In this document: positions 8,910 through 19,378 of the stretch, piece after piece
How the letters are laid out: the number at the start of each line of letters is the position of its first letter
Position numbering within the stretch: position 1 is the stretch's first letter
From: Acidobacteriota bacterium
GTDB lineage: Bacteria; Acidobacteriota; Thermoanaerobaculia; Gp7-AA8; JAHWKK01
Assembly (NCBI GenBank): GCA_019347945.1
Contig: JAHWKK010000009.1
Span: 1-64,000, forward strand
DNA length: 64,000 nucleotides
Reading direction: 5' to 3'
Translations under genes and position numbers: made by a program
Notes under the pieces: generated by a model
Told to the model about the DNA's origin: nothing
Seen by the model: only the letters and a program-made list of their open reading frames with translations
Database searches by the model: none

Positions 8910-10214
8910 TCACCGCGGGTAGTCCTGTGGGGCGTCAGAGGTAATGCGGCTCAGATTTCCGGTTGGCGGCCCACTGGGCGGTTGGGCTCTGAGCAACTTC
9001 CGAAGCATCGGTGGCACGATGAATGTCGTCACGATCACCATCATGGCAACCGAGCTGTACAGGCCGGCGTTGAGAATGCCGACCGTCAGGCCGATCTGCG
9101 CGAAGATCAGTCCGACTTCTCCTCGCGGTACCATCCCGACTCCGATCACCAGCTTACGCAGCCCCTTACCGACCGCAGCCCAGCCGGAAATGACCTTTCC
9201 GAGGATCGCGACGAGCGTGAGAACGACGCCCACGACGACGAACTGCCTCATCTCAGGATTGAAGGGATTCATCGTCCTCAGGTCGATCGCCGCACCGACC
9301 GACACGAAGAAGATCGGAATGAAAAACTGCGCGAGGTCGTGTACTTCCCTTTCGATCTGTGGCGCCCTGTCGGTTTTTGCCAGAACCAGCCCGGCTGCAA
9401 ATGCCCCGATGATCAGCGCCGAACCCGCCAGCTCGGCGAGGTAGGCAAGTGCGAACGCGAACATGATCGACGCGAAGAACAGAGCCTTTGCAACCCGAAG
9501 CCTTGCAATCAACCGAATCAGAAACGGCGCAAGGAAGTTACCCAGCACGATCGCGACGATGACGAATCCGAACGCGATCAGCGTGATCCTGGTGACCGCG
9601 ACTGGGCCGAGATCCTCGCCGCGAGCCAGTGCGCTGACCACAGTCAGGATGATCAGGCCGAGAATGTCGTCGATGACCGCCGCCCCGAGAATGACCTGGC
9701 TCTCCCGGGCATGGAGGTGCCCCAGATCGGACAGCACCCGGGCCGTGATCCCCACCGACGTCGCCGTCAGCGCAGCACCCATGAAAACTGCAACCAGCGT
9801 CGGGAGACCGAGCGCGTGAGCGGTAAAGTATCCGGCAGCGAAGGGCGCTGCGACCCCCACGAGCGCGACGAGCGCCGACGAAACCCCTACTTCCAGGAGC
9901 TTCCCGAGATCCGTCTCGAGGCCGATCATGAAAAGAAGAAGAATGACTCCGAGCTCTGAGAGGAGATGGATCGTATGATCGGCAGGGTTGACCAGCCCCA
10001 GGCCGGAAATACCCACTACCAGCCCGGCCACCAGCTCTCCCAGCACCGCAGGCTGGCCGATTCGCTCGGCCAGCTCACCAAAGAGTTTTGCCGACGCATA
10101 AATCGCAATCAGAACCAGGAGAAACTGGCCCACTCCCATCGTTCCATTGGTTGCTTCGCCCTCGGTCACGGCTGCAAGGCCCGGCACGAAAAGGAATGAC
10201 TCTGGCAGTGTCAT
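8910..10214 (-). CDS. Kef/CPA2-type cation:proton antiporter
   Basis: A 434-residue integral membrane protein with about 12 hydrophobic segments and the Na/H exchanger fold of the CPA2 family. Recognisable blocks are the LFGELAERIGQPAVLGEL start, the core VILGAAVIDDILGLIIL with the paired transport aspartates, and VGMVPRGEVGLIFA near the C-terminus. There is no TrkA-N/RCK domain, so it is the short, membrane-only form and more likely a Na or K/proton exchanger than a glutathione-gated Kef channel. It is divergent from the LytTR gene. Confidence 0.9.
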   Translation of the reverse strand: MTLPESFLFVPGLAAVTEGEATNGTMGVGQFLLVLIAIYASAKLFGELAERIGQPAVLGELVAGLVVGISGLGLVNPADHTIHLLSELGVILLLFMIGLETDLGKLLEVGVSSALVALVGVAAPFAAGYFTAHALGLPTLVAVFMGAALTATSVGITARVLSDLGHLHARESQVILGAAVIDDILGLIILTVVSALARGEDLGPVAVTRITLIAFGFVIVAIVLGNFLAPFLIRLIARLRVAKALFFASIMFAFALAYLAELAGSALIIGAFAAGLVLAKTDRAPQIEREVHDLAQFFIPIFFVSVGAAIDLRTMNPFNPEMRQFVVVGVVLTLVAILGKVISGWAAVGKGLRKLVIGVGMVPRGEVGLIFAQIGLTVGILNAGLYSSVAMMVIVTTFIVPPMLRKLLRAQPPSGPPTGNLSRITSDAPQDYPR

Positions 10215-10247
10215 CGGGCCGGATTGTACAGCAGGGATCTTGCCGAA

Positions 10248-10682
10248 ATGAGAGAGCCCGGCCTATCTCCGCAGGTTCTCTCGTTTTCGAATCGAATATA
10301 CTTTTCCGCGAGCACGAACCTGAGGATGGACAGAGGACGACTGAAGTTTCTTGCGCACGTGAGTGATGGCTTGCGCCAGGCAATCGACGCGAATGACGTC
10401 GTCCTGGTCGAAGCGGAGGCGGATGAGACCCGCATCATTCTCGCCTCCGGTCCCGCCATCCGAGACGTCCGCTCGATCGCGGAGACCGAGGCGATTCTCG
10501 CCTCCGAAGCCAACTTTCTCCGCGTTCACCGGAGCTATCTCGTCAATCTCGATCACCTCCACCAGGTGCGGCGCCGGAATCAGGGCCGCGACTGGGAGTG
10601 CGTGATGTCGACCGACGGAGGCGCCGTCGTTCCCGTCAGCCGCGATCGCTATACCTCACTGCTCGAGCGCTTCCGAGGCTGA
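10248..10682 (+). CDS. stand-alone LytTR DNA-binding protein
   Basis: About 144 residues, essentially one LytTR DNA-binding domain: a [15 protein letters not shown] strand pair, [14 protein letters not shown], then the conserved [15 protein letters not shown] block and a C-terminal VPVSRDRY segment. It has no receiver domain, so it is not a classical response regulator; stand-alone LytTR proteins are often coupled to a small membrane regulator, which I do not see nearby. Starts at TTG 10224, ATG 10248 and ATG 10326 are all possible; the domain begins near residue 50 of this version. purL starts 14 bases later, and the pair may be cotranscribed. Confidence 0.75.
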   Translation: MREPGLSPQVLSFSNRIYFSASTNLRMDRGRLKFLAHVSDGLRQAIDANDVVLVEAEADETRIILASGPAIRDVRSIAETEAILASEANFLRVHRSYLVNLDHLHQVRRRNQGRDWECVMSTDGGAVVPVSRDRYTSLLERFRG

Positions 10683-10696
10683 ACCCGCAACGCACG

Positions 10697-12982
10697 ATGC
10701 AATCGACTTCGATCACAGCGGACACTGTCTCCGCCCACGGCCTCAGCTCCGCCGAGTACGACCGTATCCTTTCCATCCTCGGCCGCGAACCGAATCTGCT
10801 GGAGCTCGGCATCTTCTCCGTCATGTGGTCGGAACACTGCTCGTACAAATCATCCCGCGTCCACCTCCGGAACTTTCCAACCACCGGTCCCGCCGTCATC
10901 CACGGTCCCGGCGAGAATGCCGGAGTCGTCGACATCGGCGACGGAATGGTCGCAGCCTTCAAGATGGAATCACATAACCATCCGTCGTTCATCGAGCCAT
11001 ATCAGGGCGCCGCCACGGGTGTCGGCGGAATCCTGCGCGACATCTTCACGATGGGTGCACGTCCGATCGCATGCCTCGACTCGCTTCGCTTCGGTGAGAT
11101 CGACGCTCCCCGAATGCGCTACCTCGTCGACGGCGTGGTCCGCGGCATTTCCGGTTACGGCAACTGCATCGGCGTCCCGACAGTCGGAGGCGAGACGTCG
11201 TTCCACCCCGCCTACAACGGCAATATTCTCGTCAATGTCTTAGCCCTCGGCACCGCTCCCCGCGACCGAATCTTCCTCGGTTTCGCCTCGGGTGTCGGAA
11301 ACCCCGTCATCTATGTCGGCTCGAAGACCGGACGTGACGGAATTCACGGCGCCACGATGGCGAGCGCCGAGTTCGACAGCGAGTCCGAGCAGAAGCGACC
11401 GACGGTTCAGGTCGGGGATCCGTTCACCGAGAAGCTGCTGCTCGAGGCGTGTCTCGAGCTCATGCAGACCGACGCCATCGTCGGGATTCAGGACATGGGA
11501 GCCGCCGGTCTCACCTCTTCCTCGTTCGAGATGGCCGGAAGAGCGGGCACCGGAATCCGTCTCGATCTCGACAGGGTCCCGATGCGCGAGGAAGGGATGA
11601 CTCCGTACGAGCTGATGCTCTCCGAGTCCCAGGAGCGGATGCTGATCGTCGCCGGCAAGGGCCGCGAGGCCGAGGTGCTCGAGGTGTTCGCACGATGGGA
11701 GCTCGACGCAGCCGTGATCGGCGAGGTGACCGATGACGAGATGGTCCGGCTCTACTGGTTCGGGGAGCTCGCCGGCGAGATTCCGGTTCAGCCGATCTCG
11801 TCGCAGGCCCCCGTGTACGAGCGTCCGATCCAGCGGCCCGCCGGCGCCGACGATCTTCCCCCGACGTGGAGTACCGACCAGATCGAAGAAGATGCGACCA
11901 GGCTTCTCCTACGCCTGCTCGCTTCCCCGAATCTCTGCTCCCGGCGCTGGATCTACGAGCAATACGACACGAGCGTCCGGACCAACACGATTTACGGTCC
12001 GGAACGCTCCGATGCCGCCATCATCCGGATCAAGGAGAACGGGCGGGCACTCGCTCTCACCGCCGACGTCAATCCGGTCTACTGCGCGCTCGATCCCTAT
12101 GAAGGAGGAAAGCAGGCAGTCGCCGAGGCCGCCCGAAACGTCGCGTGCTCCGGCGCGACTCCGCTTGCGATCACGGATTGCCTGAACTTCGGCTCTCCGG
12201 AGCGACCGGAGATCATGTGGCAGTTCGCCGAGGCCATCCGCGGAATCTCGGAAGCCTGTATCGCGCTCGAGGCGCCGGTGGTTTCGGGTAACGTCTCGTT
12301 CTACAACGAAACTGAGGGGATCGCCGTTCTTCCGACCCCATCGATCGGGATGGTCGGCCTCCTCGAGAGTCCGGAGCTCGCCGTCCCGTCAGCATTCCGC
12401 GAGGACGAAGAGGTGATCGTCCTTCTCGGCGAATCGAGAGACGAGCTCGGAGGGTCGGAGCTTCTGCAGCTGCTCGATCCCGATTTCAGTGCCCGGCCTC
12501 CGGCTGTCGATCTCGATCACGAACGGCGTCTCGTCAGACTTCTGAACGAGCTGGCCGCGGAGCGGCTCCTCTCCTCCGCGCATGACATCTCGAATGGCGG
12601 ACTCGCGATCGCGCTCGCGGAATCATCGATGGAAGGAATCGGCTGCAGGATCGACCTGACCGGGTATGGCGACGATCTCGACGATCTTGCGCTTCTCTTC
12701 AGCGAGACTCAGGGCCGGGTCGTTCTCTCCCTTCCGGCCGCAAATCTCGACCGGGTCCTAGCGATCTCAGCCAGTCATCGAATCGCGGCGAGGACGGTTG
12801 GGACCACGCTGCATGGTCTGTTCGAGATCGACAGGAGTGGATCGAGGCTCATCCGGACAACCGTCCCTTCGATGAAGCGGATCTGGTCGGAAGCGCTGTC
12901 CGATCATCTCGCGGGCGCAACCCCGGATGACATCCTCACCGGCCGGGCGGACGGCGTCGAGCTGGTCGCGCACTCGGATTAA
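10697..12982 (+). CDS. purL: phosphoribosylformylglycinamidine synthase subunit PurL
   Basis: A 761-residue protein, the length of the small PurL that works with PurS and PurQ in the fourth step of de novo purine synthesis. Early [32 protein letters not shown] (active-site His and ATP region), [15 protein letters not shown] and the C-terminal [14 protein letters not shown] block are all present. ATG 10697 is used because the family block begins soon after it; an upstream in-frame extension overlaps the LytTR gene. purS and purQ are not in the window; purB lies at 26.7-28.1 kb. The TAA stop overlaps the stop of the convergent SET-domain gene. Confidence 0.95.
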   Translation: MQSTSITADTVSAHGLSSAEYDRILSILGREPNLLELGIFSVMWSEHCSYKSSRVHLRNFPTTGPAVIHGPGENAGVVDIGDGMVAAFKMESHNHPSFIEPYQGAATGVGGILRDIFTMGARPIACLDSLRFGEIDAPRMRYLVDGVVRGISGYGNCIGVPTVGGETSFHPAYNGNILVNVLALGTAPRDRIFLGFASGVGNPVIYVGSKTGRDGIHGATMASAEFDSESEQKRPTVQVGDPFTEKLLLEACLELMQTDAIVGIQDMGAAGLTSSSFEMAGRAGTGIRLDLDRVPMREEGMTPYELMLSESQERMLIVAGKGREAEVLEVFARWELDAAVIGEVTDDEMVRLYWFGELAGEIPVQPISSQAPVYERPIQRPAGADDLPPTWSTDQIEEDATRLLLRLLASPNLCSRRWIYEQYDTSVRTNTIYGPERSDAAIIRIKENGRALALTADVNPVYCALDPYEGGKQAVAEAARNVACSGATPLAITDCLNFGSPERPEIMWQFAEAIRGISEACIALEAPVVSGNVSFYNETEGIAVLPTPSIGMVGLLESPELAVPSAFREDEEVIVLLGESRDELGGSELLQLLDPDFSARPPAVDLDHERRLVRLLNELAAERLLSSAHDISNGGLAIALAESSMEGIGCRIDLTGYGDDLDDLALLFSETQGRVVLSLPAANLDRVLAISASHRIAARTVGTTLHGLFEIDRSGSRLIRTTVPSMKRIWSEALSDHLAGATPDDILTGRADGVELVAHSD

Positions 12983-13482
12983 GAGCCGAGATCGAACCGA
13001 TCCTGGATGTAGCGCGAAAAATAGCCCGCATACTTCCGCTGAAGGTCCGGATGTTTCCAGTCGTTACCGGTGATCACTTTGCGGCAATTCGCGGAGCCGC
13101 ACGTGCAGTCCATCCGCTCCGATGGATCGCCATCGATCATCGCGTAATCGATCGTCAGTTCCGCACCGCCCGGGACATCACTCATCGCGACGAACGTGAT
13201 CTGTCCGCGAACGCCGACATTCGGATCGCAGGAGTGGTTCAGACAGAGAATGTTCGACTCCACCCCGGCGGCTCCTCTCGGAGCGATGTAGAGGTCGTCC
13301 TCGATCTGGATTTCGGCGGGCGTCACCTCTGATCTGATGAGTGCGAGCTCGTCCGCGCTCATGATCGCACCCCCTTTCACCGCGACGATCTCGCCCGCCG
13401 GGATGTCGGCTTTCGCGAAAAGTCCCCTTCCCTGAATCCCGCTCAGCCGCTTTTCGGTCTTCGGACTGAACCAGCTCGTCAA
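12979..13482 (-). CDS. SET domain protein (putative lysine methyltransferase)
   Basis: A 167-residue single-domain SET protein. The SAM-binding SET-N segment [10 protein letters not shown] is at about 15-24, [11 protein letters not shown] (SAM and pseudoknot) at about 80-90, [10 protein letters not shown] with the catalytic Tyr at about 108-117, and a post-SET zinc cluster CTCGSANC at about 125-132. All the signatures of an active enzyme are present, which is uncommon in bacteria outside pathogens. Its natural target is unknown. It follows the DUF488 gene by 3 bases, so the two form one unit, and its stop overlaps that of purL on the other strand. Confidence 0.88.
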   Translation of the reverse strand: MTSWFSPKTEKRLSGIQGRGLFAKADIPAGEIVAVKGGAIMSADELALIRSEVTPAEIQIEDDLYIAPRGAAGVESNILCLNHSCDPNVGVRGQITFVAMSDVPGGAELTIDYAMIDGDPSERMDCTCGSANCRKVITGNDWKHPDLQRKYAGYFSRYIQDRFDLGS

Positions 13483-13485
13483 CGC

Positions 13486-13881
13486 CTATCCTTCTTTCTC
13501 TACAGCCGCACCTTGCTCTTCGAGGAGTCTCCGCAGCACCGAGCGATGACACCGTGTCTCGGAGTCGCAATAGCAGCCGATCGAAAAATCCGTCTGCCGC
13601 GACAGCGCTGCCAGCAGCCTGATCAGCCGCGCGTTGTCCGCGCTCTTCATCTCCGTTTCGTACTTTTTCTCGAACGTGCGCCACTCGGAGGACGACGTTG
13701 CCGCCTGCGCCTGCTTCACGAGCTCGGGAGCGGGAGCAAGCTGAGGAAGCCAGACGTCGTACCAGTTGTCGAGGGAAAAGCGCTCCTTCGGGACCCCTCG
13801 CGGAGGGCGGCGGACCGCCCCGATCCGAAGCCCTTCTCCCGGTTGCCGGTCCGAGCCGAGCTGCAACACGCGGATACTCAC
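13486..13881 (-). CDS. DUF488 family protein
   Basis: A 131-residue protein matching DUF488: RRPPRGVPKERFSLDNWYDVWLPQLAP near the start, then an alternating helix region and the Cys-rich end CYCDSETRCHRSVL. The Cys and His residues are conserved in the family. The function is not established; a nucleic-acid-related or DNA-repair role has been suggested from domain neighbours but not shown here. It is directly upstream of the SET-domain gene. Confidence 0.85.
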   Translation of the reverse strand: MSIRVLQLGSDRQPGEGLRIGAVRRPPRGVPKERFSLDNWYDVWLPQLAPAPELVKQAQAATSSSEWRTFEKKYETEMKSADNARLIRLLAALSRQTDFSIGCYCDSETRCHRSVLRRLLEEQGAAVEKEG

Positions 13882-13946
13882 GAGCTCACCTCCCAGACGG
13901 AGACTTGATCATTCCTGTCCCGCGGCCGGATCCTCCATCTTCGACA

Positions 13947-14918
13947 CTAGCGCCGCGCCTTTTTAACTTCCTCGGTCAGCACCGGGACAATCTCGAAGAG
14001 GTCCCCGACCACCCCGAGGTCCGCGATCTTGAAGATCGGAGCTTCCGCGTCCTTGTTGATCGCGACGATGTGCTTCGACGAGCGCATCCCTGCGAGATGC
14101 TGGATCGCGCCCGAAATGCCGCATGCGATGTAGAGATTCGGCCCGACGACCCTTCCCGTCTGGCCGACCTGATGCTGATGGTCGATCCACCCGGCGTCGA
14201 CGGTCGCGCGCGAGGCTCCCACCGCCCCCCCCAGCGCATGCGCGAGATCGCGGATCAGCTTGAAGTTGTCGGCTTCCTTCAGTCCTCGCCCTCCCGACAC
14301 GATGATGTCCGCTTCGGCGATCGAAAGCTCGCCAGCTTCTGGTTGCTCGACCGAGGTGACTCGGGCCTTTGGAGTCACGACGTCGTGGTCGACTGTGACG
14401 ACCTCGGCCGGCCCCGAACCTGATTCGTTTGCCGGAACCGCGTTCATCCGAACCGTCGCGATGGCCGGTTTGCATTCGACCTCCACTGTGGCGATCGCCT
14501 TCCCGGAGTACACCGGACGACGGACGACGAGCTTGCCTTCGTTCCACTCGAGCGCCGTGACGTCGGATGCAACGCCGCAGTCGAGCCGCGCCGCGAGCCG
14601 CGGAGCCAGATCCCGTCCGGAAGAGGCTGCAGCCACCAGAACGACGTCGGGAGACGCCTGTTCGATCACCGCCGCCGTAGCCGCGGTCCACGTCTCGGTC
14701 TGGTATTGATCGAGCGCGCCGTCGCCCACCACGAAGAGTTTCGTGGCGCCGTAGCTTCCGGCTGCGGAGGCCAGGCTCTCGGCCGCCGAACCGAATGCAG
14801 TGGCGTGCAGCTCACCCCCCATCGCCTGGGCGAGCTCGCGCCCCGCGGTGAGACATTGGGCGGAGGACTTCTGCAACTCTCCGTCTTTGGTTTCGCAGAT
14901 GACCAGTACGTTACCCAT
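13947..14918 (-). CDS. etfA: electron transfer flavoprotein subunit alpha
   Basis: A 323-residue FAD-binding ETF subunit. The C-terminal FAD site is complete: [49 protein letters not shown] and the closing [11 protein letters not shown]. It accepts electrons from acyl-CoA dehydrogenases and passes them to the quinone pool through ETF:quinone oxidoreductase. The second gene of an etfB-etfA operon with an 8-base gap. This is the plain housekeeping type, without N-terminal ferredoxin domains. Confidence 0.96.
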   Translation of the reverse strand: MGNVLVICETKDGELQKSSAQCLTAGRELAQAMGGELHATAFGSAAESLASAAGSYGATKLFVVGDGALDQYQTETWTAATAAVIEQASPDVVLVAAASSGRDLAPRLAARLDCGVASDVTALEWNEGKLVVRRPVYSGKAIATVEVECKPAIATVRMNAVPANESGSGPAEVVTVDHDVVTPKARVTSVEQPEAGELSIAEADIIVSGGRGLKEADNFKLIRDLAHALGGAVGASRATVDAGWIDHQHQVGQTGRVVGPNLYIACGISGAIQHLAGMRSSKHIVAINKDAEAPIFKIADLGVVGDLFEIVPVLTEEVKKARR

Positions 14919-14926
14919 ATCGAACC

Positions 14927-15706
14927 TCAGATCGCCTTCGCCTGGTTTCGGATGAAATCGAGAATTTCCTTTGCAGCCGCTGCCGGATCCTCTGGCTCGA
15001 TCCGGCGACCGGCAGACTTCTCCGGAGGCAATTCGAAGCGTGTAAACCTCACCCGGGTGTCGTAAACGTCGCTCTCGTCGAGACCGAGATCACCCAGGGA
15101 CTTCGTTTCGATCGGTTTCTTCTTGGCGGCCATGATCCCCTTGAGCGAGGCATATCGCGGCTCGTTCAGACCTTTCTGCGCGGTCACGAGCGCCGGCAGC
15201 GAGGACTCGATGATCTCCTCCGCTCCCTCCACTTCGCGATGGCCGATGATTTTTCCATCGCCCGCCTCGAGTTTGGTCACGACGTTGAGCTGGGGAAGGT
15301 CGAGAAGCTCCGCCAGCATCGGTCCCACGAGCGAGTTGTCCGTGCCGACGCCCTGCTTCCCGAGGAAGACGAGATCATGCGGAACGTCGCGGATTGCGGC
15401 GGCGAGAACTTTCGCGATTCCGAGCGAGTCGGCTCGCGAAACTTCGCCTTTTATGTGAATCGCTTTCGTCGCGCCACGAGCCAGACACTCGCGAAGTGCC
15501 TGCTGTGCCCGGTCGGGTCCGAAGGTGACGACGGTCACCTCCCCCTCGCCCGATTCCATCCGTTTGACGGCTTCCTCGAGCGCGAACTCGTCGTACGGAG
15601 AGACGATGAACTTGAGGCCGCTCTCCTCGATTCGTGTACCATCGGCGGAGATCGAGATCTTCGATTCCGTATCCGGAACGTGTGTGATGCAAACGACAGA
15701 ATTCAA
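14927..15706 (-). CDS. etfB: electron transfer flavoprotein subunit beta
   Basis: A 259-residue ETF beta subunit, the AMP-binding partner of EtfA. Family segments include the SPYDEFALEEAVK motif, VTFGPDRAQQALRECLARGA, FLGKQGVGTDNSLVGPMLAELLDLP, and a final LPPEKSAGR region. The start is TTG 15706, supported by a strong GAGGAGGAA 5 bases upstream. It is transcribed away from the divergent pdxA, with a 77-base shared control region. Confidence 0.95.
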   Translation of the reverse strand: MNSVVCITHVPDTESKISISADGTRIEESGLKFIVSPYDEFALEEAVKRMESGEGEVTVVTFGPDRAQQALRECLARGATKAIHIKGEVSRADSLGIAKVLAAAIRDVPHDLVFLGKQGVGTDNSLVGPMLAELLDLPQLNVVTKLEAGDGKIIGHREVEGAEEIIESSLPALVTAQKGLNEPRYASLKGIMAAKKKPIETKSLGDLGLDESDVYDTRVRFTRFELPPEKSAGRRIEPEDPAAAAKEILDFIRNQAKAI

Positions 15707-15783
15707 GGGGGTTCCTCCTCGCGAGCAGACCGCCCACGCATGAAAGGGTTCGCTCTCAGAGCGTTCAACGCGGCTCCAACCGG

Positions 15784-16779
15784 ATGAAGCCTCTCATCAT
15801 TTCCGCCGGCGATCCGGCCGGAATCGGCCCGGAGATCATATCCCTCGCTCTGGAGAGCATCGAGGCTGAATGCCCGATCCGGATCGTCTGCGACTGGAAC
15901 CTGACCCGGCAGAGCCTCGAGGCCTGCGGGATCGAGCCGTGGGCGGTGCAGCCGCGGCGCATCGATGAGCTCCCGCGCTCGGACGAAGCGTTTGCGGTCA
16001 TCGACGTTGCAACGTCCGGCAAGCACCGGCTCGAGCCGGGCGTTCACGACGGTACGACCGGTCTCGCGGCGCTCCGCTCCATCGAGCTCGCCGCGACGCT
16101 GGCCGCCGACTCCCGGGCGCTCGTTACGGGACCGATCTCCAAAGCCGCGATTCGCGAGGTTGCGCCTGACTTTACCGGCCACACCGAGCTGCTCGCGAAA
16201 CGAGCCGGGCTCGCGCGATACGGTCGCGATTTCGCGATGTTCTTCGATTCCCCGACCCTTCGAGTCGTCCTTCTGACGGTGCACGAGCCGCTCGCCGATG
16301 CGATCCGGTCGATATCGGCCGCGTCAATCGTCGATCTCGCCCGCCTTACGACCCGCGAGATCTCGAGGCTCTTCGGAAAAAACCCTCGTATCGCGGTCGC
16401 AGCTCTGAACCCGCACGCCGGAGAGGGTGGAGCATTCGGGCGGGAGGAGACGATCATCCGCGAAGGGGTGGAGATGGCGCGGGACGCCGGCATGGATGTG
16501 AGCGGCCCGTTTCCGGCGGACACTGTGTTTCATCTCGTGCGACTGCGGCGGTACGACGTGGTCATGGCGATGTTCCACGACCAGGGGTTGATTCCCGTCA
16601 AGACGCTTCACTTCGACGACGCCGTCAATGTCACGCTCGGGCTTCCCTACCTCCGCGCCTCTCCCGATCACGGTACGGCGCCCGACATCGCAGGGAAGGG
16701 AATCGCCGACGCCGGCCCGATGCGCTACGCCATCGAGTGGGCGCTGGCTCGCAGCCGGGAGCTCGAGGCTGAACGGTGA
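15784..16779 (+). CDS. pdxA: 4-hydroxythreonine-4-phosphate dehydrogenase PdxA
   Basis: A 331-residue enzyme of the deoxyxylulose-5-phosphate-dependent pyridoxal phosphate pathway, which oxidises 4-phosphohydroxy-threonine. The start SAGDPAGIGPEI, TGPISKAAI, FTGHTELLA (metal His), MFHDQGLIPVK (second metal His) and SPDHGTAPDIAGKG (third metal His) are all intact. It is 19 bases from the stop of the convergent GGDEF/EAL gene. No other B6 gene is in the window, but dxr at 21.9 kb acts on the same deoxyxylulose phosphate pool. Confidence 0.95.
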   Translation: MKPLIISAGDPAGIGPEIISLALESIEAECPIRIVCDWNLTRQSLEACGIEPWAVQPRRIDELPRSDEAFAVIDVATSGKHRLEPGVHDGTTGLAALRSIELAATLAADSRALVTGPISKAAIREVAPDFTGHTELLAKRAGLARYGRDFAMFFDSPTLRVVLLTVHEPLADAIRSISAASIVDLARLTTREISRLFGKNPRIAVAALNPHAGEGGAFGREETIIREGVEMARDAGMDVSGPFPADTVFHLVRLRRYDVVMAMFHDQGLIPVKTLHFDDAVNVTLGLPYLRASPDHGTAPDIAGKGIADAGPMRYAIEWALARSRELEAER

Positions 16780-16798
16780 AAACCGCGGCTCCGAAAGC

Positions 16799-18694
16799 TC
16801 AATCGAACACGCGGTCGTGCGATGAGCCGGGACGCATGTTCCTCTCCCACGAGTCCTTCCCCCAGTTGGTCTCCTCGAGCCATTCCTCGAGCCGGGCGGG
16901 AGGTAAGGGCGGAGTGAAGCAGTATCCCTGGGCGACGTCGACACCGATCTCGGCCACCCTGCGGCAGAGATTCGCGTCGGCGACTCCCTCGGCCACCACC
17001 TGCCGTCCGAGGCTGTGCGCCAGATCCACCATCGCCCTCACGATCGCGGCGTCGGCCTCGCTCGACGCCATCCCCATCACGAAGCTCTTGTCGATCTTGA
17101 TCTCGTCGACGGGAAGCTGTCTCAGATGAGTCAGCGACGAATACCCCGTCCCGAAATCATCGAGCGAAATCCGCAGTCCGAGCGAACGGAGCAGAGAGAG
17201 TATCGCCAGCGCCTGGGGAGGGTCTGCGAGAATGTTGCTCTCGGTAATCTCGAGCTTGAAGAGCTGGGGTTCCAGCCCGAGTCGCTGCAGCTTGTCGAAG
17301 ATCTTCTGCGGCAGAATGTGCTCGTGAAAACTGCGTCCTGAAACATTGACCGCGACCGAGAGCGGCTTGCCGAGCTTCTTCCACGTCGCGCATTGATCGA
17401 GCACGGAATCGATCGCCCACTCGGTGAGACTGCCGATCATTCCGGTTTTCTCGGCGAGGCGTATGAAGACGTCCGGCAGGATGTAGCCATCGCGTCGCCG
17501 CCAGCGCGCGAGCGCTTCGACGCCCACGACCACTCCGGTCCGGAGGTGGACCTTCGGCTGATAGAACATTTCGAGCGATCTGTTCCGAATCGCCTCCCGG
17601 AGCTCGACGGCGAGCGACATCGAGGCGGGATCTTCCTTCTCGAGGTCCGCGGTGAAGAGACTGAAGCCGATGCCTTCACGCTTCGCCTTGTACATCGCAG
17701 CATCAGCCCGCCTGAGAAGAGTCGAAGCATCGTCGCCGTGATCCGGATAGACGGCGATCCCGACGCTCGCTCCGACTTCGAAGCGGTACTCTTCGACCTC
17801 GAACGGATATTCGAGCGCGTTAGTCACCTTCCGCGCGATCCGGATGGCTTCGCCGGGATCCGACATCGTCGGCACAACGAGGGCGAACTCGTCTCCACCC
17901 ATGCGGGCGATCGTCTGGGTCTCATCGGCCTCGTCGCGAAGTCGCCGCGCGACCTCGTTCAGCAGCGCGTCTCCATAGTGATGCCCGAAGGTGTCATTGA
18001 CCTCCTTGAAACGGTCGAGGTCCATGATCAGGAGCCCGGTCTTCTCTCCGAGCTCTCGCGCCCTTTCGATCGCTCCGCCGAGCCGGTTGAACAGAAGAGC
18101 TCGATTCGGAAGACCCGTCAGGTCATCGTGCGTTGCCTGGTGCTCCAGCGTCTGAACCTGCGCCCTCTCCTCGGAAACATCCCGGAGATATGCGACCCAC
18201 AGGCGGACGGAACTTTCATCGTCGTCGTGGTGAATCGGAACGAGAAGGAGCCGCAGCAGATAGGAAGTTCCATTCGCCCTCACGGCCTCGGCTTCCGCCT
18301 CGAACGACCGGCGCTGACAGAGTGGATGCATCATCGCATCGATCAGCGCCTCGTCGCTCTGGCCCACTCCAAAAATGGTGAGCGGGCGACCCAAAGCGTC
18401 GTCCGAGGCCATCCCGGTGATTCGAGTGAATGCCTGATTCACATACTTCGCGCGCGGACTGCGCGCAAGGTCTGGTGGGGTGATGATCGCAATTCCATCC
18501 GCCGCGTGCTCGATCGCCATCTGCACCAGCGCATCGCGGCCGAGCTCGTCGGTCCGAAGCTGCGACAGCTCGATCGCCACGGTCTTTCCGGCGTCCCAAT
18601 GCGTCGGTTCAGAGACATTCAGGACTTCCCTGATCGATACCGGCAGCTCCGGCACGTCCGAGTTCCAATTGTGGGCTGTGTGCCTCTCACTCAT
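16799..18694 (-). CDS. PAS-GGDEF-EAL c-di-GMP turnover protein
   Basis: A 631-residue cytoplasmic protein with an N-terminal PAS domain (about 55-175), GGDEF (about 190-350) and EAL (about 370-620). The GGDEF motif is intact (RMGGDEFALV). The EAL domain keeps its catalytic set: EALARW, NVSGRSF, LEITESN, DDFGTGYSSL, KIDKSF and AEGV. It could therefore both make and break c-di-GMP, with the PAS domain sensing the signal. There is no membrane segment. The PilZ protein at the left end is a candidate receptor. It is monocistronic and convergent with pdxA. Confidence 0.93.
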   Translation of the reverse strand: MSERHTAHNWNSDVPELPVSIREVLNVSEPTHWDAGKTVAIELSQLRTDELGRDALVQMAIEHAADGIAIITPPDLARSPRAKYVNQAFTRITGMASDDALGRPLTIFGVGQSDEALIDAMMHPLCQRRSFEAEAEAVRANGTSYLLRLLLVPIHHDDDESSVRLWVAYLRDVSEERAQVQTLEHQATHDDLTGLPNRALLFNRLGGAIERARELGEKTGLLIMDLDRFKEVNDTFGHHYGDALLNEVARRLRDEADETQTIARMGGDEFALVVPTMSDPGEAIRIARKVTNALEYPFEVEEYRFEVGASVGIAVYPDHGDDASTLLRRADAAMYKAKREGIGFSLFTADLEKEDPASMSLAVELREAIRNRSLEMFYQPKVHLRTGVVVGVEALARWRRRDGYILPDVFIRLAEKTGMIGSLTEWAIDSVLDQCATWKKLGKPLSVAVNVSGRSFHEHILPQKIFDKLQRLGLEPQLFKLEITESNILADPPQALAILSLLRSLGLRISLDDFGTGYSSLTHLRQLPVDEIKIDKSFVMGMASSEADAAIVRAMVDLAHSLGRQVVAEGVADANLCRRVAEIGVDVAQGYCFTPPLPPARLEEWLEETNWGKDSWERNMRPGSSHDRVFD

Positions 18695-18871
18695 CAGCTA
18701 AGTCCCTGTACGATACAGCAATCGGGCGAGCCGCGATCAAGGATCCTCGACGCCCCTCCCTTCGGAATCTCATGCGTACGGCCTGCCCCGCAGGGTAAGA
18801 GGTGAAATCTCGATTGCCGGAAGCGACCCCTCCCCGCTCGGGATGGCAGTAAGCTCGCATTCACCGGGGCC

Positions 18872-19339
18872 ATGAACATCGACAAAGGCCTTCAGGAGCT
18901 CGTCGCTGCCGCGCTCGAACGCGGATTCGAAGAGTACGGCAACGGCAAACACGACCTCGTACCATTCGCAATGACCGAAGATGACGACGGAAGCATCGGA
19001 AGTCACACGTTCGCGAGCGACACGCTGGACGAGGCCATTCATCTCGCCCGGAACCACGTTCGTCGTCACGCGGGAGGCATTTCGCGCTACGCGATCGTGA
19101 CCACCGGTTTCGTTTCGATCAACGGCAAACGTCGCAGCGCAATGCTGGTCGAGGCGGGGGAAGTGGGTGGTGAGATCGTGATCACCGCTGCCCAGCCGTT
19201 CAAGCGGAAGGGCGTCATCCGAAAGCGGATCAAGCGCTTCAGCGATCTGGCAATTTTCGGGCGGAGTGAAACTCCTCTCGGTTCCGAGGAAGAGGACTTC
19301 GACGACGACGACGAGGAATTCGCCGGGGACGACGACTGA
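18872..19339 (+). CDS. hypothetical protein with very acidic C-terminus
   Basis: A 155-residue protein with no family I recognise. It begins with a helix (LQELVAAALERGFEEYG), then an alternating alpha/beta core that includes DTLDEAIHLARNHVRRH and RYAIVTTGFVSINGKR. It ends in a run of Asp and Glu after residue 140. No signal peptide or membrane segment is seen. It is convergent with ssb across a GC-rich hairpin. The core looks like a real conserved fold. Confidence 0.7.
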   Translation: MNIDKGLQELVAAALERGFEEYGNGKHDLVPFAMTEDDDGSIGSHTFASDTLDEAIHLARNHVRRHAGGISRYAIVTTGFVSINGKRRSAMLVEAGEVGGEIVITAAQPFKRKGVIRKRIKRFSDLAIFGRSETPLGSEEEDFDDDDEEFAGDDD

Positions 19340-19345
19340 GCACGA

Positions 19346-19370
19346 GCGGCCGCCCTTTCGGGACGGCCGC
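19346..19370. terminator. GC-rich hairpin between convergent genes
   Basis: GCGGCCG (19346-19352) pairs with CGGCCGC (19364-19370). An additional CCC/GGG pair and a one-base bulge leave a 4-base loop. It lies between the acidic hypothetical gene and ssb. There is no T run on either side, so it may stop transcription only weakly or need Rho. Confidence 0.5.
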
Positions 19371-19378
19371 CCAGAGTG

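Noticed and set aside
17393-18805. Long open frame antisense to the GGDEF/EAL gene
   Set aside because: Arg/His/Asp-rich product with no domain; it mirrors the codon pattern of the real gene, whose motifs are complete.
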